Of a stretch of DNA of 64,000 bases, positions 51,651 through 63,329 are shown piece after piece. Source of the stretch: Rapana venosa (Eukaryota; Mollusca; Gastropoda; Neogastropoda; Muricidae); contig CM054134.1 in the NCBI GenBank assembly GCA_028751875.1, positions 49,243,738 to 49,307,737 of the forward strand, given 5' to 3'. The notes beneath the pieces are model-generated. The model made no database searches, had not been told where the DNA came from, and was given only the letters and a program-made list of their open reading frames with translations. Each line of letters starts with the position of its first letter. Within the stretch, counting starts at the first letter, position 1. A program made the position numbers and the translations under genes.

Positions 51651-51790
51651 AAGAAATTTGTGATAGCTCAACTACAGTGGCACATTTTAGTTGTGCCTAA
51701 GTGTACATTATTGTCTTTTCCAATTTTCATTGCATAATCACTGCTATCCTCATTGATCATATTTCAATAAAGTGTCTCTGCTTCTGAGAC
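51651..51790 (+). other. NDUFAB1: NDUFAB1 probable 3' UTR exon
   Basis: A consensus donor (TTG|GTAAGT) lies at 50817, 30 nt after the stop. A good acceptor (TTGTGCTGCAG, preceded by a T-rich tract) ends at 51650. The poly(A) signal AATAAA at 51766 would end the transcript near 51785-51795. The 834-nt intron contains a SINE-A. Coordinates are inferred from splice signals only. Confidence 0.55.
51766..51771 (+). terminator. NDUFAB1 poly(A) signal
   Basis: AATAAA followed by TG-rich sequence, the first good signal after the probable 3' UTR exon start. Confidence 0.6.
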
Positions 51791-51795
51791 GTTTC

Positions 51796-52256
51796 TGATC
51801 CTACTCTCAAGGTGACCTTGGTCTCATTTTCTGTCTTGCATGTCTGTGGTTAACTTAGTTTTTGTCAAAGTCTTCAGGCCACAAATGTGGGATGTGGATA
51901 GTGTTACTTCAAAGTGAGTAAATTGGAGCAGATGGGGAATAATTGAGATGGAACAAGAAACTCAGGGGTTCATTGAAATCAGCCTAAAGAAAAAAAAAGG
52001 GGAGAAAAACACCAGGCATACAAACAAATACTTCAAGTAAAATGTGTGCGCAACAGTAGATAAAGCTTTTCTCTGCAGATAATTTCCCCCCATGACTTTA
52101 TTTTGTGATAGTGTATCCAACTGGTTTTTGTTTTAATTCCTGGGATAAGAGACAGACAGACAAAGAGATGGAGACAGAGAGGGGGGGGGGGGGGGCAAGA
52201 GAGATACAGAGCTCAGGTAGGAAAGGTATGGGACATTTTGAAGCATAGGAAAGGCT
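51796..52256. other. Unassigned sequence downstream of NDUFAB1
   Basis: A short G run (52178-52194) and GACA repeats. No exon recognised. Confidence 0.35.
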
Positions 52257-52500
52257 ACCATTTATTACTTTAAACTGTGTTCAGTATTTTATTAGAATAG
52301 AATATGAATTTCAGTGATATTTGTCTTATCATATATGTTATATATATATGTTGATTTATGAAAACAAATGTGTGCGTGTGTTATTATTTTAGACTGTGTT
52401 CAATATCTTAATAGAACAGAGTATTAATTTAATTGATATTTGTCTTATACAACATGTTATAACAATTTTGGATTGTGTCATAAAAATGCGTGCGCATATG
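52257..52500. repeat. Diverged tandem duplication, about 125 bp unit
   Basis: ACTGTGTTCAGTATTTTATT...GATATTTGTCTTAT at 52275 is repeated as ACTGTGTTCAATATCTTAAT...GATATTTGTCTTAT at 52394. Each unit ends in a GTGCG-type motif. Confidence 0.75.
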
Positions 52501-52740
52501 TATGAATGTTTCCAATGTGTGTGTGTGTGCGAATGCATGGATTTACTGGTGCGCACATGAGTATTAGTGATTTTATTTTGGTGAGTTTATGACTGGCTGA
52601 TGTATTGCTGATTTGTGGGTGCTTTTTATCGGATGGTGTGTGTGGGATATTATGTTTACATGTTGTTTTTATGTATAGGTCATGACCCACTGGAATTTCT
52701 GTCTCTGAAATAATAAATTTTTTTAATTGAATTGAATCGA
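52501..52740 (+). repeat. Probable LINE 3' UTR with (ATTGA)n tail
   Basis: GTCATGACCCACTGGAATTT then TCTGAAATAATAAATTTTTT and AATTGAATTGAATCGA at the end. The pattern of an AATAAA-like signal followed by a short tandem repeat fits a LINE 3' terminus. No coding part upstream. Confidence 0.5.
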
Positions 52741-52769
52741 GAATCATGTATTTTTCATCTGGTACTATT

Positions 52770-53375
52770 CATACAAGTAAACACCTTTAAATACCTTGGT
52801 TGTACTATCACCCCAGACGGCAAGTGTGACACAGAAATCAAGAAGAGAATCGGTCAATCTAAGGCAACTTTTAACAACATGAAATGCATTTTTACCAACA
52901 GTAAGATAAGCCTCAAGACAAAGATCCATGTTTTGAGAGCCTACGTATGGTCCATTCTTCTGTACGGATGTGAGTGCTGGACCCTAGCCAAAGACACAGA
53001 ACAGCGACTAGAAGCAGTGGAAATGTGGTTCGTCCGGGGAATCATGAAAATCTCATGGACAAAAAGAAAAACTAATGCAGAAGTAATGGAAATGGCTGGG
53101 TACAAGAGATCCCTTCTCAACACCATCAGAGAAAGACAGCTCAAATTTTTCGGCCATAAAATCAGGGCTGACGGACTAGAGAAACTGTTATGGAGTGGCA
53201 AAATCTTGTGAAACAAGAGCAGAGGAAGACAACGCACAAAATTCACAGACAGCTTAAACAAATTCGCAACGAATAAAGAGGGCACTAACAATGAGCTCAT
53301 GAGAGGGACCGAGAACAGGGAAGAATGGAGAGCCATGATCGTCGATGTCTGCAGGACCAGACCGGTCACTTGAAG
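52770..53375 (+). pseudogene. LINE (endonuclease-RT type) C-terminal fragment
   Basis: The frame starting at 52770 reads VNTFKYLGCTITPDGKCDTE, then KISLKTKIHVLRAYVWSILL, YGCECWTLAKDTEQRLEAVE, MWFVRGIMKISWTKRKTNAE and LKFFGHKIRADGLEKL, stopping at 53209. After that stop the same frame continues with GRQRTKFTDSLNKF to VDVCRTRPVT near 53372. Known: these are the post-catalytic blocks (KYLG, YGCE-W, R-EA-EMW--R-M-ISW) of an invertebrate LINE reverse transcriptase. One stop replaces a codon near 53210. Better preserved than the related fragments at 35.2, 44.0 and 62.0 kb. Confidence 0.8.
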
Positions 53376-54145
53376 AAGAAGAACTATTCATACATTTTGG
53401 TCTTTAAGATTAAACATCATAATATTGTAGTACTCAGTCACTCAACTCACTGGTTTTAATTTAGATCATTGTTGGTGCAGTTCTTCCACAATGTGATGCC
53501 CATCCTAGCATAGCCTGTGATGTTGGATGGGTTGTTGAGATAAGGAATGAATGAATAGTTGGCTTTTAATCTACAAGTTTTATTTTGTAAATTCTTTCAG
53601 AATTATACTTTTAGTTTTAAGTGTCATTGTAGTAAATCTGTGAGTTATTTTGTAGTAAAAAAAAAATGTAAACAATTATAATGACAGTTTTAGATATTCA
53701 GTGACAATACAACCCGGATGTGGCCTGAGTGGTCAGCAGGGCTCTAGGCAACATGACTGATTGTTTGAAGATGTCCATATCTGTTATGATTGCAGAGTGC
53801 TGTAGATAGGGAGCATCAGGGGCTGACTGAAGGCTTGCTGCTGTCAGAAAGAATCAGAGATATTTTCTGGTTCATGGACAGCTCTGCCAACCCTGGCCCG
53901 TCAACAAGCCAGCGACCTGTGAAAAGACTTCATGTTTTACAACTCGTGTGTGCGTCATCATGAAAGAAATCAAGTCATTTGCTTGTGTGTATGTTAATAA
54001 AGTATGTTGTGTGTAGATTTTACGTATTGAGGGGTTTGAGTTGTATGTCATTGTATGTGTGTGTGTGTGTGGGATGGAGTATTTTCTCTTCTCTTCATTT
54101 GTAGACAATGTAGGTATTAGCACACTTTGCAGAACACACACACAC
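53376..54145. other. Unassigned sequence
   Basis: A short (GT)n lies at 54055-54071. No exon recognised. Confidence 0.35.
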
Positions 54146-54149
54146 GCAG

Positions 54150-54502
54150 GCACGGGGACAGGATAGCCTAGTGGTTAGAACATTGCGCTGGCAATCTGAT
54201 GACCTGGGTTCGATTCCTGTTCAAGGGGATAATTTCCCCTGGAGTTAACATCAGTGCAGACTCCACTCTCCCAAAAAAGTCCTTCGGATGAGACTATAAA
54301 CCGAGGTCCCGTGTGCCAATGCACACAGAATATCTTGTGCACACGTTAAATCCTGTTCATAAGAGAAGGCCATTGTGTGCCGGTGGGAACAGATGACAGA
54401 ATTGACAAAACCGCATACACACGGGGAGTGGATGTAAAAAAGCACATAAGTGCTTATTCCATTATCCTCAAAATAAAAGAATAAAATAAATTAAAATAAA
54501 AA
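54150..54502 (+). repeat. SINE-A, near full length (tail type i)
   Basis: tRNA-like head with A box TAGCCTAGTGG at 54166 and B box GGTTCGATTCC at 54208. Core AAGTCCTTCGGATGAGACTA at 54279. Tail TGGATGTAAAAAAGCACATA, AGTGCTTATTCCATTATCC and an AATAAAAGAATAAAAT end. This is the best reference copy in the window. The tail equals the 3' end of LINE family T. Confidence 0.85.
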
Positions 54503-55239
54503 ACGCACACACACATCCATCACACACATACACTTAACCCCCCTCACTCACACTCACTCGCTGCTAAGCAAGTACAAAAATGAAGATTATGCCTGAAGAC
54601 AGATTGATAAAGATGAGACCAGGTATGCAGGGAGGATAACTTTTGTTAATGCAGTATAGACACTCGCATAACTTCAAGCCATATTTTTCATTCAGTTTCT
54701 CACCAGTTGGTTTCCAGATGCACAACAGGTAAGCAGACCCGCCTACCTGTATGATTTTATCATATTTTTACCATTTTTTTACCCCAAATACGAAAATACT
54801 GATAAAATACGATTTTGACAACCACAAAACAATTTTTTTTTTTTTCAACAAAATCGGGAGGAAAAAAGTGCAACTATGGCAAAGGGTTTAAGGGATGTAA
54901 CTCTTCCATGCCAATTACTTCCCTTGTCTGTTAAGTCGCGAGTCGTCACTTGGTAGCAAGTGAACTTTATATGTTGAAAGAAGGGAGGGCCATGTGGAGA
55001 GTATCAGCCATGAATATGGATTTCAAGAAAGGGATGGTCCCATCAGTTCTGTATACAAGGGTGAAGAGGGTTGGTAGGGAGGGGAACTTCCACAGCCATG
55101 TGTGCGGTCAGAGTGCAAGGGGTCCCCTTTTTTATCACTAGAAACTACAGCAACTGTTATCGCCCTGTCAAAGCGATGTTTATATAGCAGGCCTACCAGC
55201 TTCCCCCTTTTTTTCATGGACAGCCCCCCTCCCTCCCTC
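54503..55239. other. Unassigned sequence
   Basis: No exon or repeat family recognised. Confidence 0.35.
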
Positions 55240-55445
55240 TCCCCTCACACACATGCACTCTCTCTCTCCCTTACACATTCTCTCTCCCCTCACACACACA
55301 CATGCTCTCCCTTACACACACATTCTCTCTCTCCCTCTCCCCTCACACATGCTCTCTCACACACACACAGGCACTCTCTGTCTCTCTCACACACACATTC
55401 TCTCTCTCCCTCCCTCTTTTTCATTCTTTCTCTCACACACACACA

Positions 55446-55484
<39 letters not shown>

Positions 55485-55485
55485 C

Positions 55486-55518
<33 letters not shown>

Positions 55519-55535
55519 GTCACACACAAGCACAC
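55240..55535. repeat. (CT)n/(CA)n composite array
   Basis: About 300 bp alternating CTCTCT and CACACA blocks with repeated CATTCTCTCTC and CATGCTCTC joints. Long open frames through it are repeat translations. Confidence 0.95.
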
Positions 55536-55990
55536 ACACTGTGTTCTCTCATTCCAGAAATTGTTTACATCCACTGTCACTGCCCTTGTAATGTGAAAAT
55601 ATGTGCTCTTGGTGTACTGTCAGCCTTCCTCCCTCTCCACTACCCATCTCCACACTCCTCCCCCTGTTACCCAGTGGGATGAAACTTTGCTATGTTTACT
55701 GAGTAGGCACATTATAGTAAAAACAGTGTCCTGAAAAAAGGGGGGAAAACACAGAGTTCTAACCTTATTTAGAATTTGAGAAGCAAGAGAAACAATGAAT
55801 GGACAGGTGAGCTTTCATGTTCACTTACTTTTTGTTTGTAGCATCCTATGCTAATTGGATACTCTGAGTCAAATGTTATTTTGGGATTAATTGCAGCAAA
55901 AATATTTATTTCTTATGAAGAAGATGACATAAAATAGCGGAAATTATTGTTTTATTTTCTGCTTTAAACTTTCTGAACTTTCAATTCGAT
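55536..55990. other. Unassigned sequence
   Basis: No exon or repeat family recognised. Confidence 0.35.
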
Positions 55991-56510
55991 AAGGTTTTTT
56001 TTTTGTTTTGTTTTTGTTTTTTTGCTGCCTCATCTTCTGTGACGTCCCCCGTCCTGCTGTTCCCACGCCGCTCATTCCAATCTCCCCGCCACAACCATAC
56101 CCAGGTTTGTTATGTCTCATCCTCAGAGTCGGAGGTCCACAGGGAGCCAATCACTATCAGGCCGCCGTGGGGCCACCAGCCAGAGGGGCCCTGCACTGCT
56201 GCTGGGTCACTTTGGCGGTGTTCAGTGGTGCCTGTTCTGAGCTAACATACGCAGGACACCACCTACTAAACCCCCTACTAACGACAGTATTAGCTCAGTC
56301 GCGGAGCCAGACTGAGTGAGTTGCCCACCCGAGGTAGCAACCACCACAACGTCCCTCCAACAACCGTCCCCTGCAAACCTCCAACCCCAAAGGCTTTGGC
56401 ACAAACTCACCACAGGCACAGAAGTGTATGGGCAAACCGAATTTGAGGCCACCATGAGACCAGAGAAACTGGGACCACCGAATCAGAGGCAATTTTTTTT
56501 TTTAATTGCA
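55991..56510. other. GC-rich block, possibly a mobile element fragment
   Basis: Distinctly more GC-rich than its surroundings and bounded by T-rich runs at 55995-56020 and 56493-56503. No protein motif was recognised in any frame. It might be the 5' part of a retroelement. A CpG-rich host exon is possible but unsupported. Confidence 0.35.
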
Positions 56511-56579
56511 TGATGATCAATGACAATGAGGATGACGTAATGATGCTGCTGTGGAAGTGCATATGCTTTGAGACTACTT

Positions 56580-56880
56580 GACAGGGCTGTACTCTACGCT
56601 TACTATCATAATATATCCCGGCGTCAACCGGGCCCGAGAGATACAGACACCTGCAGTGTTGGTCAGGTAATTTGAGCAACACTCTCAAACTCGCATCCGT
56701 TAAGTGGATGAAGCTCGACTGTGTGGTCCCAGTCTTCCCACTGAGCCCACAGCACACTCACTCTGGGTAGGAGCCGGCCGGAGTCCGAAAAATCCCTATG
56801 ACTCTTATGGGATTCGAACCCGCGACCTTCCAGTCCGTAACCCAAGGCGCTAACCACTGCGCCATGGCGGCTGGTAGACG
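56580..56880 (-). repeat. SINE-D, tRNA-headed
   Basis: On the minus strand: GCCATGGCGCAGTGGTTAGC (A box TGGCGCAGTGG), then GTCGCGGGTTCGAATCCC (B box GGTTCGAATCC), then a body with GGACTCCGGCCGGCTCCTAC and CCAACACTGCAGGTGTCTGT. The head is close to a real tRNA, but the 3' half of the cloverleaf passes straight into SINE body, so it is not a functional tRNA gene. Confidence 0.8.
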
Positions 56881-57076
56881 ATAAGTTTTTGAAGAAGGTC
56901 CTTTAAAACAGAAACTGGGGTCCTCAAAAATCCTTACAGACAAGACAGGCACACACACACACACTCCCTCTCTCTGTCTCTGTGTCTGTCTCCTCTCTAT
57001 CTCTCTTACACTTCTGTTTGGCAGACTGTGCATGGTTTTGTCTTGATTTATATACACCTATTTCTCCTTTTTTTTG

Positions 57077-57349
57077 GGGGGGGGAAGGGGGGGGGGGGGG
57101 GGGGGCTGGAAGTGATTTCAACACCCTCTCCCCCTTTCTTCACCCCTCTCTCCATTAGGAATGCTTGTTTTTCTCATCTGTCATCTATCTCTTTCATTGT
57201 TTCCCCCCCCCCCCCCCCCCCCCCTTGCCATCTCTGTCAGATAGTCTGTCAATCTGTTTTTATTTCTTTCCCCACTCCACCCCCTTTCCTTGTCATTTTC
57301 TTTTTCTTCCCTAGTATCTGTCTCTCTCTCTCTCTCCTCTCTCTCTCTC

Positions 57350-57388
<39 letters not shown>

Positions 57389-57442
57389 CTCCACACACAC
57401 ACACACCACACACACACACAGAGCTACACACACACACACACA

Positions 57443-57492
<50 letters not shown>
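57077..57492. repeat. Poly-G, poly-C and (CT)n/(CA)n arrays
   Basis: G-rich run 57077-57107, C run 57204-57224, then CT with CA islands at 57318-57492. Confidence 0.9.
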
Positions 57493-58928
57493 ACTCACTA
57501 AAATACAATTGGAAGATGGTAAGTTTTCTGAAAACGCACTCTTCTTCATAAAAGCAGAGTGCTGCAAAGGAACCAAAGCCATAATTGGAACCACCAAAGA
57601 AACAATGATTATAAGATTACATCAGAGCAAGAAAGATTGTGAATACTATTTTTGCTGTCAAAATACTACTTTGGGCCAGTTCAAATACTACTTTTCACTT
57701 ACTGGGGTAGGCAAGTCTGAAACAAATTATCTGGGAAATTGTGAAAATAAAAAATCCCCTATCACAGAATTGAAATCAATCCTATTTAAAATATTATTCT
57801 CTTTTGTGGTCTCAGAGGCCATGAAGTTGGTCATGGCATATAAAAATATAAGAATAATAAAACAAACCAACCCCCCACCCCCACCCCAACATACACTTTT
57901 TAAAGATAGGGGCTTATCTCTGTAAGCCTCCCAGGCTGAGTATTTCTCCTGCACATTTCCAGAGCTTACAGCTCCTGCATCCTGATCTCAATCATCAGAA
58001 TTACCTACCCATTTTTCTCATTGAGTAAGACAACTCATTCATTCATTACAATAATGATTATAATGTATGGAATTCATATAGCACTGTCTTCAACACTTTA
58101 ATCACAAAGTCATATTTATTATAAAACATACAAGTCTCATATTTTAAGGTAACAAATAGGCACTGACAAAAAAATAATATGTACATAGTGTCTTGTCAGA
58201 TATGACCTTTGTGGTCATCCATACCATTAACAAAATGATTAATAAATCGATTGTTTCTTCTTCTTCAGTGTTTCCAAATTGTTTGTTCATTTATGGCATT
58301 CGGAGTCAGCTGTGCAATGAACAAAAATTAAGAATAAATAAAATGCTTGCTCTTTTGAATCAAATGATTGTAAAAAAACAGTGTACAAAGTACAGCAATC
58401 ATAAAATGCCCTGATGATATTGCATGACAGCAAATCAAAAGATGAATTCTTAATCTTAAAGACTGCATTGAATAGTAATTTCCCGGAGCATCCATATTAT
58501 CAGTTAGTGACATAACAAAAAATGATTTCCTTAATCAAAAGAGACAACTGAAGTGTAATGTTGAAACGGTGGAGAAATGTTATGGTGCATTTTTGTTGTC
58601 TTCAAGATTTTTGTTTGTGTTTGTTTGTTTTTTGTAATTGCAAATTTGAAGAAACTAGAGGTAGACTGACATGAATCAAAATGTTAGAACCACTTAGTTT
58701 ATGTACACACCTATTGCTGTTGTATCTTTGCAAAAGAAAGCTCTTCTACCGTGCTTGACATTGTCATTACATATTTTGCATTAATCCAGAAAATTCATAG
58801 CAGGAAGATGTGATGACGCATTCTTGGTGGAAACAGACTGATTGCATTGTAGGGGGGAGATATAGGAGTGTCCAAATTTTTGTCTGTGTGCGTGTGTGTA
58901 GCTGACGTGGCCCACTGATGGGTCCTCC

Positions 58929-58930
<2 letters not shown>
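57493..58930. other. Mostly unassigned; small reverse retroelement end near 58060
   Basis: GTATGGAATTCATATAGCAC at 58066 is the reverse of the CAGCGCTATATAAATTCC-type 3' end seen at 15450 and 32040. The open frame ending near 57925 has no recognisable domain. Confidence 0.4.
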
Positions 58931-58978
<48 letters not shown>

Positions 58979-58990
58979 GTGTGTGTGTGT
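58931..58990. repeat. (GT)n microsatellite
   Basis: Pure GT array with one TT interruption. Confidence 0.95.
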
Positions 58991-59327
58991 TTCCAAAAAA
59001 TAATGTCACAGGTGGCCAAGTCTGCCAAATTAATAATTATCAGAAAAGAAGCTGCTCACTCTCTTGGATGTAAATTTATCAGTTCTGAAACAATGTCATG
59101 TCTGAAACTTCTTTTCTTGTTTTTGGCATTGTTCATGATTTTTATTCAACTGGGATCCATGATCACCATCACTCAAAATCTTGGATTCTGTTTGAAGTTT
59201 GTGGGTGGGGTCACTAGTACTCAAAATCATGTGCAGGGAAGCTGCAAAATACATCTCCACCTCTTACAGACTTCAGTCCTTATCAAGATTTTTCCAAATA
59301 GGCTGTGGACCAGATTTGCCCAGAGTT

Positions 59328-59333
59328 TTTATT
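59328..59333 (-). terminator. Candidate poly(A) signal for the YeeE/YedE-like gene
   Basis: AATAAA on the minus strand, 84 nt after the stop. A second candidate lies at 59141-59146. The choice cannot be made from sequence alone. Confidence 0.35.
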
Positions 59334-59416
59334 ATCATCATCTGCCAGGCCTGAAATTATCTGTGAGCCAAATAATTATGTCTGTGGTTTTCTGGTCACC
59401 ATCTCTCCATGTCTGG

Positions 59417-59567
59417 TCATATGGAGAGTGTGGAATTGACCAGTCTGTCCAGGGATCCATGAGCCGCACGCATGATGAAGGCAGTCACTATGGCGCCCCC
59501 AAACATGAAAGGTACAGCAAGAAAACTCAGCCAGACCAACAGACTCACTCCTGATATCCCGTGGCCA
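59417..59567 (-). CDS. YeeE/YedE-like gene, terminal coding exon
   Basis: 151 nt: acceptor TTATCTTTCAG. It completes the split Ser and continues GHGISGVSLLVWLSFLAVPF, then GGAIVTAFIM, a short polar tail and TGA. Confidence 0.85.
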
Positions 59568-60579
59568 CTGAAAGATAACAATTATCAATGTTATATAGCT
59601 TTAAAGCAACAGTCAAAAGTAAACACCTTAATGTTTTTTTCTGTGTGGCTTGTATTTTTACTTTTTAGCATACACTTCATATTATCACATTACACAGAAT
59701 ATTTGTAATGAGGGTCAGTGTCATGTTTGGGTTGTGTACTTGTACAGATGTAAATATAATACTTGTGCATATGCATGCATGCACACACAATCACATACTC
59801 TCTCTCAAGTGCCCTTTTTGTGACAAAATTGAAACTGAAATCCATTTTCTCTTTGAATGCACAAAATATACAGACCTGTAAGAGAAATACCCGTGAAAGC
59901 ACTTCACAAATGAAAATGAACAATCCCTTCAAAATACTTTACAAAGTGAGAATGTCTGCGAATTAAGACATTTCAGATTTGGGTCTGTCCATATTTATGC
60001 TCTGAAATCCCCGAAGCTTTGTTAAGTATAAGTGATGTACTGGTTTGTTTGCAGTTTCTTTTGTCAAAACGTATACCCCTTTGTAAGATGGCAGTTGGCA
60101 GGACTGTTAAGACGTTTGCCTGCCTAAGTAAACCGTGAGGTTCTGGGTTCTATTCCCAGTCACGCCCTGTCTTCCCAGTTTGACGAAAAATTCAAACTGA
60201 ATGTCAAAGTCTTTCAGATGAGACTATAAACCGAGGCCCTGTGTGCGCATGCATGCAGAACATCTTGCGCACACGTTAAAAACCTGTTCTGCCTCTCAGA
60301 AGAGTCGGCCATTCCGTGCCGATAGGAATAGATGAAGGATTTTTTAAAGTAGAAACCTGCATGCACACAGGCGTCGTGTTTAGACACCATCCCCAAAGGC
60401 AGAATGCAGCCACCAGCACCTGAATGGTGGGGAGAAAAGCGGTCGCATATGCAAAAACTCACCATTGGTGAATGGTTGAGCTCTAGCCAAGAAAAGTAAT
60501 TAAAAAAAGTTAAAAAAAAGAAGAAAACAAACCAAAGAAACCCTTGTGTACAGGCCCGTGGCTTCACAATTAAAGCCCC

Positions 60580-60615
<36 letters not shown>

Positions 60616-63298
60616 GTTTCTCCTCTCCTCTTTTAAAAGAACTTTAAAGAAAAATATTGACCATATGTGTAATGTATTGGAAGATGAGGATCATTTTCTT
60701 AAGAGCTGCATTCTTTATACTGATTTAAGACAAGTATTTGGACTCTAGTAACCAACCATACGTGAGTTTGCTAAAACATGGTTCAGTTTCTTCCGTTCGC
60801 AATCTCAGCTTTTATATTTTCAATGCTTTGGTAGTACAGCAGGAATATGTTGAAAATTTGGAGAATTTATATTGAATAACTGTTTAATGTACACAACTGC
60901 TTAAGGTAGATAATTTGGTCTCAATTTTGGATAGTCCCATGTTACATTAGTTATGTTTTGGCAGTTGGCATATATGTCATGTTTTGTTTTGGCTTCGTTT
61001 TGATATGCTTGGTTTGACCCCATTCTAGGGGCTGGCGGCCTGAAGAATAAACTTTGTTCATTGTTCTCCTCTTTCAGCACAAACAACACTTAAGCAAATA
61101 AAGTGACTTTGGGCCATCACACGCACCTGGTACAACCAGAGGCCAGTCTGGACCCCAGCAGCATCAGCATTCCCCCGAAGATAGCCTCCAGAACCCCCAC
61201 ACCTTGTGCCTTCCCCACACTGTCAGATGCTGCAGCGGAAGCCAGTCCCCCCAATATTGCTCCACTCACGTACAAAACCTGTGAAAAGAAGATAGAGCCT
61301 GCATTTCCCAGGTGTTCAGTTAAGGTCATAAACTTTAAATAATGTTTGCTTTGACTCAAAATGACTTGCCTCCCTTCATAACTCCCCGAGGAGTCGTTTA
61401 TGTAATGTTATTTGTTGTACGCTAGTTGGACATGGCAGACCCCATTCCTCTCCTCTGATTCAACGTGTGCAAGACAGAATCTAACAAAACCTCTACCGAC
61501 ATAATTTTAGTTTATTTCGGCGGTCCAAAATGAGTGAAATGCCCACTTTCAAATGGTGACATGCACTGGAAGCGTCCTTATAGTCTATGACAGTTCTTCA
61601 CACGAATCTTCAGTCTCTGCCGGAAAGATTGACTCGGAAAAGAAAAAATGAGGACCAGGTTATAAACAGGGCAAAGGTTGACGGAATCCAGAGCTTTTTA
61701 ACTATTTAGTAATTGATGAGGATATCTCAAATTATTCTTTGCTTAAAAAAAAAAAAGATCCAGTTTGGTTCTAGATTATGTGACAGGAGTATACTTTAAG
61801 CTGGCTTCATATATCACAGGTCAACTGGGCTCAAAGGATACAAACATCTGCAGTGTTGGTCGAGTCAAATGAGCAACACATTCTCAAATTTCCATATGCA
61901 AAGTATATCACTGTAACGAAAAGCCTTTGGCACCAAACTGTGGGTAACAGAAAAATTAGATATAGGCCTATATTACAAACTGAAAAGTCACACTGAAAGT
62001 ACCATTGCACTCACCTCACCTATCCCCGTAGTCTAGAATACTGTCGGGGCACCAGTGAAGATTTTGCAACCTGTTTCCTCCGCTCCTCTCCGTTCTCGGC
62101 TTTCTGTTGTATGTTATTTCACTCAAGGCCGTTCCACTCTCTGATGTTGTCTTCCCATAATTTTCTCCGTCTGTGTCTCCCCCCCCCCCCCTCCCCCTCC
62201 ACCTTATACTGTTTCCCGCAGGACAGTCTTGTGACATGCCCTTACCACTTCAGTTTGCATTTCTTTCACTGACATCAGGAGCTCTTCAGGGAGCTCTATG
62301 GCGTCTTCAGGTCTAGTTGTCACTTCATTAGTGATGTGATCTCTGTGTGAGATATCAAAAAGTTTGCAAAAGCATCTGATCTCATTGCCTGTATCCTTTC
62401 AATGTCTGCTGTTACGGTCCACACTTCACATACATACACAAATATGGACATGGCCAAGGAGTGCATCAGTCTGATCTTGAAGCTGATGGCAATGTTCTTG
62501 TCATTGCAGCTGCGGTCTTGGATATTCTGGAGAGAACTTTAGGATTTGATCCTTCATCTGATACTAAAGCTCCCAGATATTTAAAGCTTTGGACGGTCTC
62601 ATGTTTCTGGTTGTCTGTGGTAATGTCAGTGCTGGTGCCATTGGCACTATTTTGTTGTCAACTGGGGACTTCTCTTCACTTATCTTCATGCCATATGCCG
62701 AAGAGGCCTCATCAAGGTGATTTACCATGTTGACTAGCTCTTGCTCTTTTCCAGCGAGGCCTTCGATGCCATCGGCAAAACGTAAGTTTGTATTTGTCCC
62801 GTCTCCAGTCCCAACTGTTCCCTGATGGCTTTAAAGTGCGTCAGCCATTATTCTTTCTAAGAACACGTTGAAGAGGGTGGGGGAGAACAGAAACCCTGGG
62901 CGTCCTTCACTGTGGTTCGGAATCATTCCCCTATGTTATTGTCGCAGTAGACTGCGCTGGTTGCCTTGTCATAGGGGCATTCTATGGTTCTGATCAGGTT
63001 GGCATTGATGTTATTCAGCCTCACGGCTGCCCACAGAGCTGTGTGCCAAATTCTGTCGAACGCCTTCTTAAAGTCCACAAAGAAGTGGTTAGAGGTCTTG
63101 CTGGTGTTGCAGGTTCTTCTCAAAGATTATTCTAAGGTTGAAATTTGCTCTTTTTGTTCTGTCCCGATCTGAAACCTGCCTGCTCTTCTTTGGTGATCCC
63201 TTAGCTTGAGGTTTAATTCTTTTCAGGAGGATTCTCAGCACAGCTTAACTTGGACGGCTGATAAGGCTGATAGTACTGTAGTTTTGGCATAGTTGTCT

Positions 63299-63329
<31 letters not shown>

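Noticed and set aside
55991..56510. GC-rich block as a host exon or CpG island
   Set aside because: No frame gives a recognisable protein and no promoter context was found. Kept only as an unclassified block.
56810..56880. tRNA gene on the minus strand
   Set aside because: A and B boxes are good, but the 3' half runs into SINE-D body and a second partial copy exists at 61.8 kb. The tRNA-like heads at 32.68, 45.32, 30.94 and 54.16 kb are rejected for the same reason.
57290..57925. 211-codon plus-strand open frame
   Set aside because: The first third is Ser/Leu and His/Thr from CT/CA arrays. The rest shows no recognisable motif or splice context.
58934..59554. 206-codon plus-strand open frame with a hydrophobic stretch
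   Set aside because: It starts in a GT array and overlaps, on the opposite strand, the terminal exon of the YeeE/YedE-like gene, which has splice sites and a family motif. The plus-strand frame has neither.
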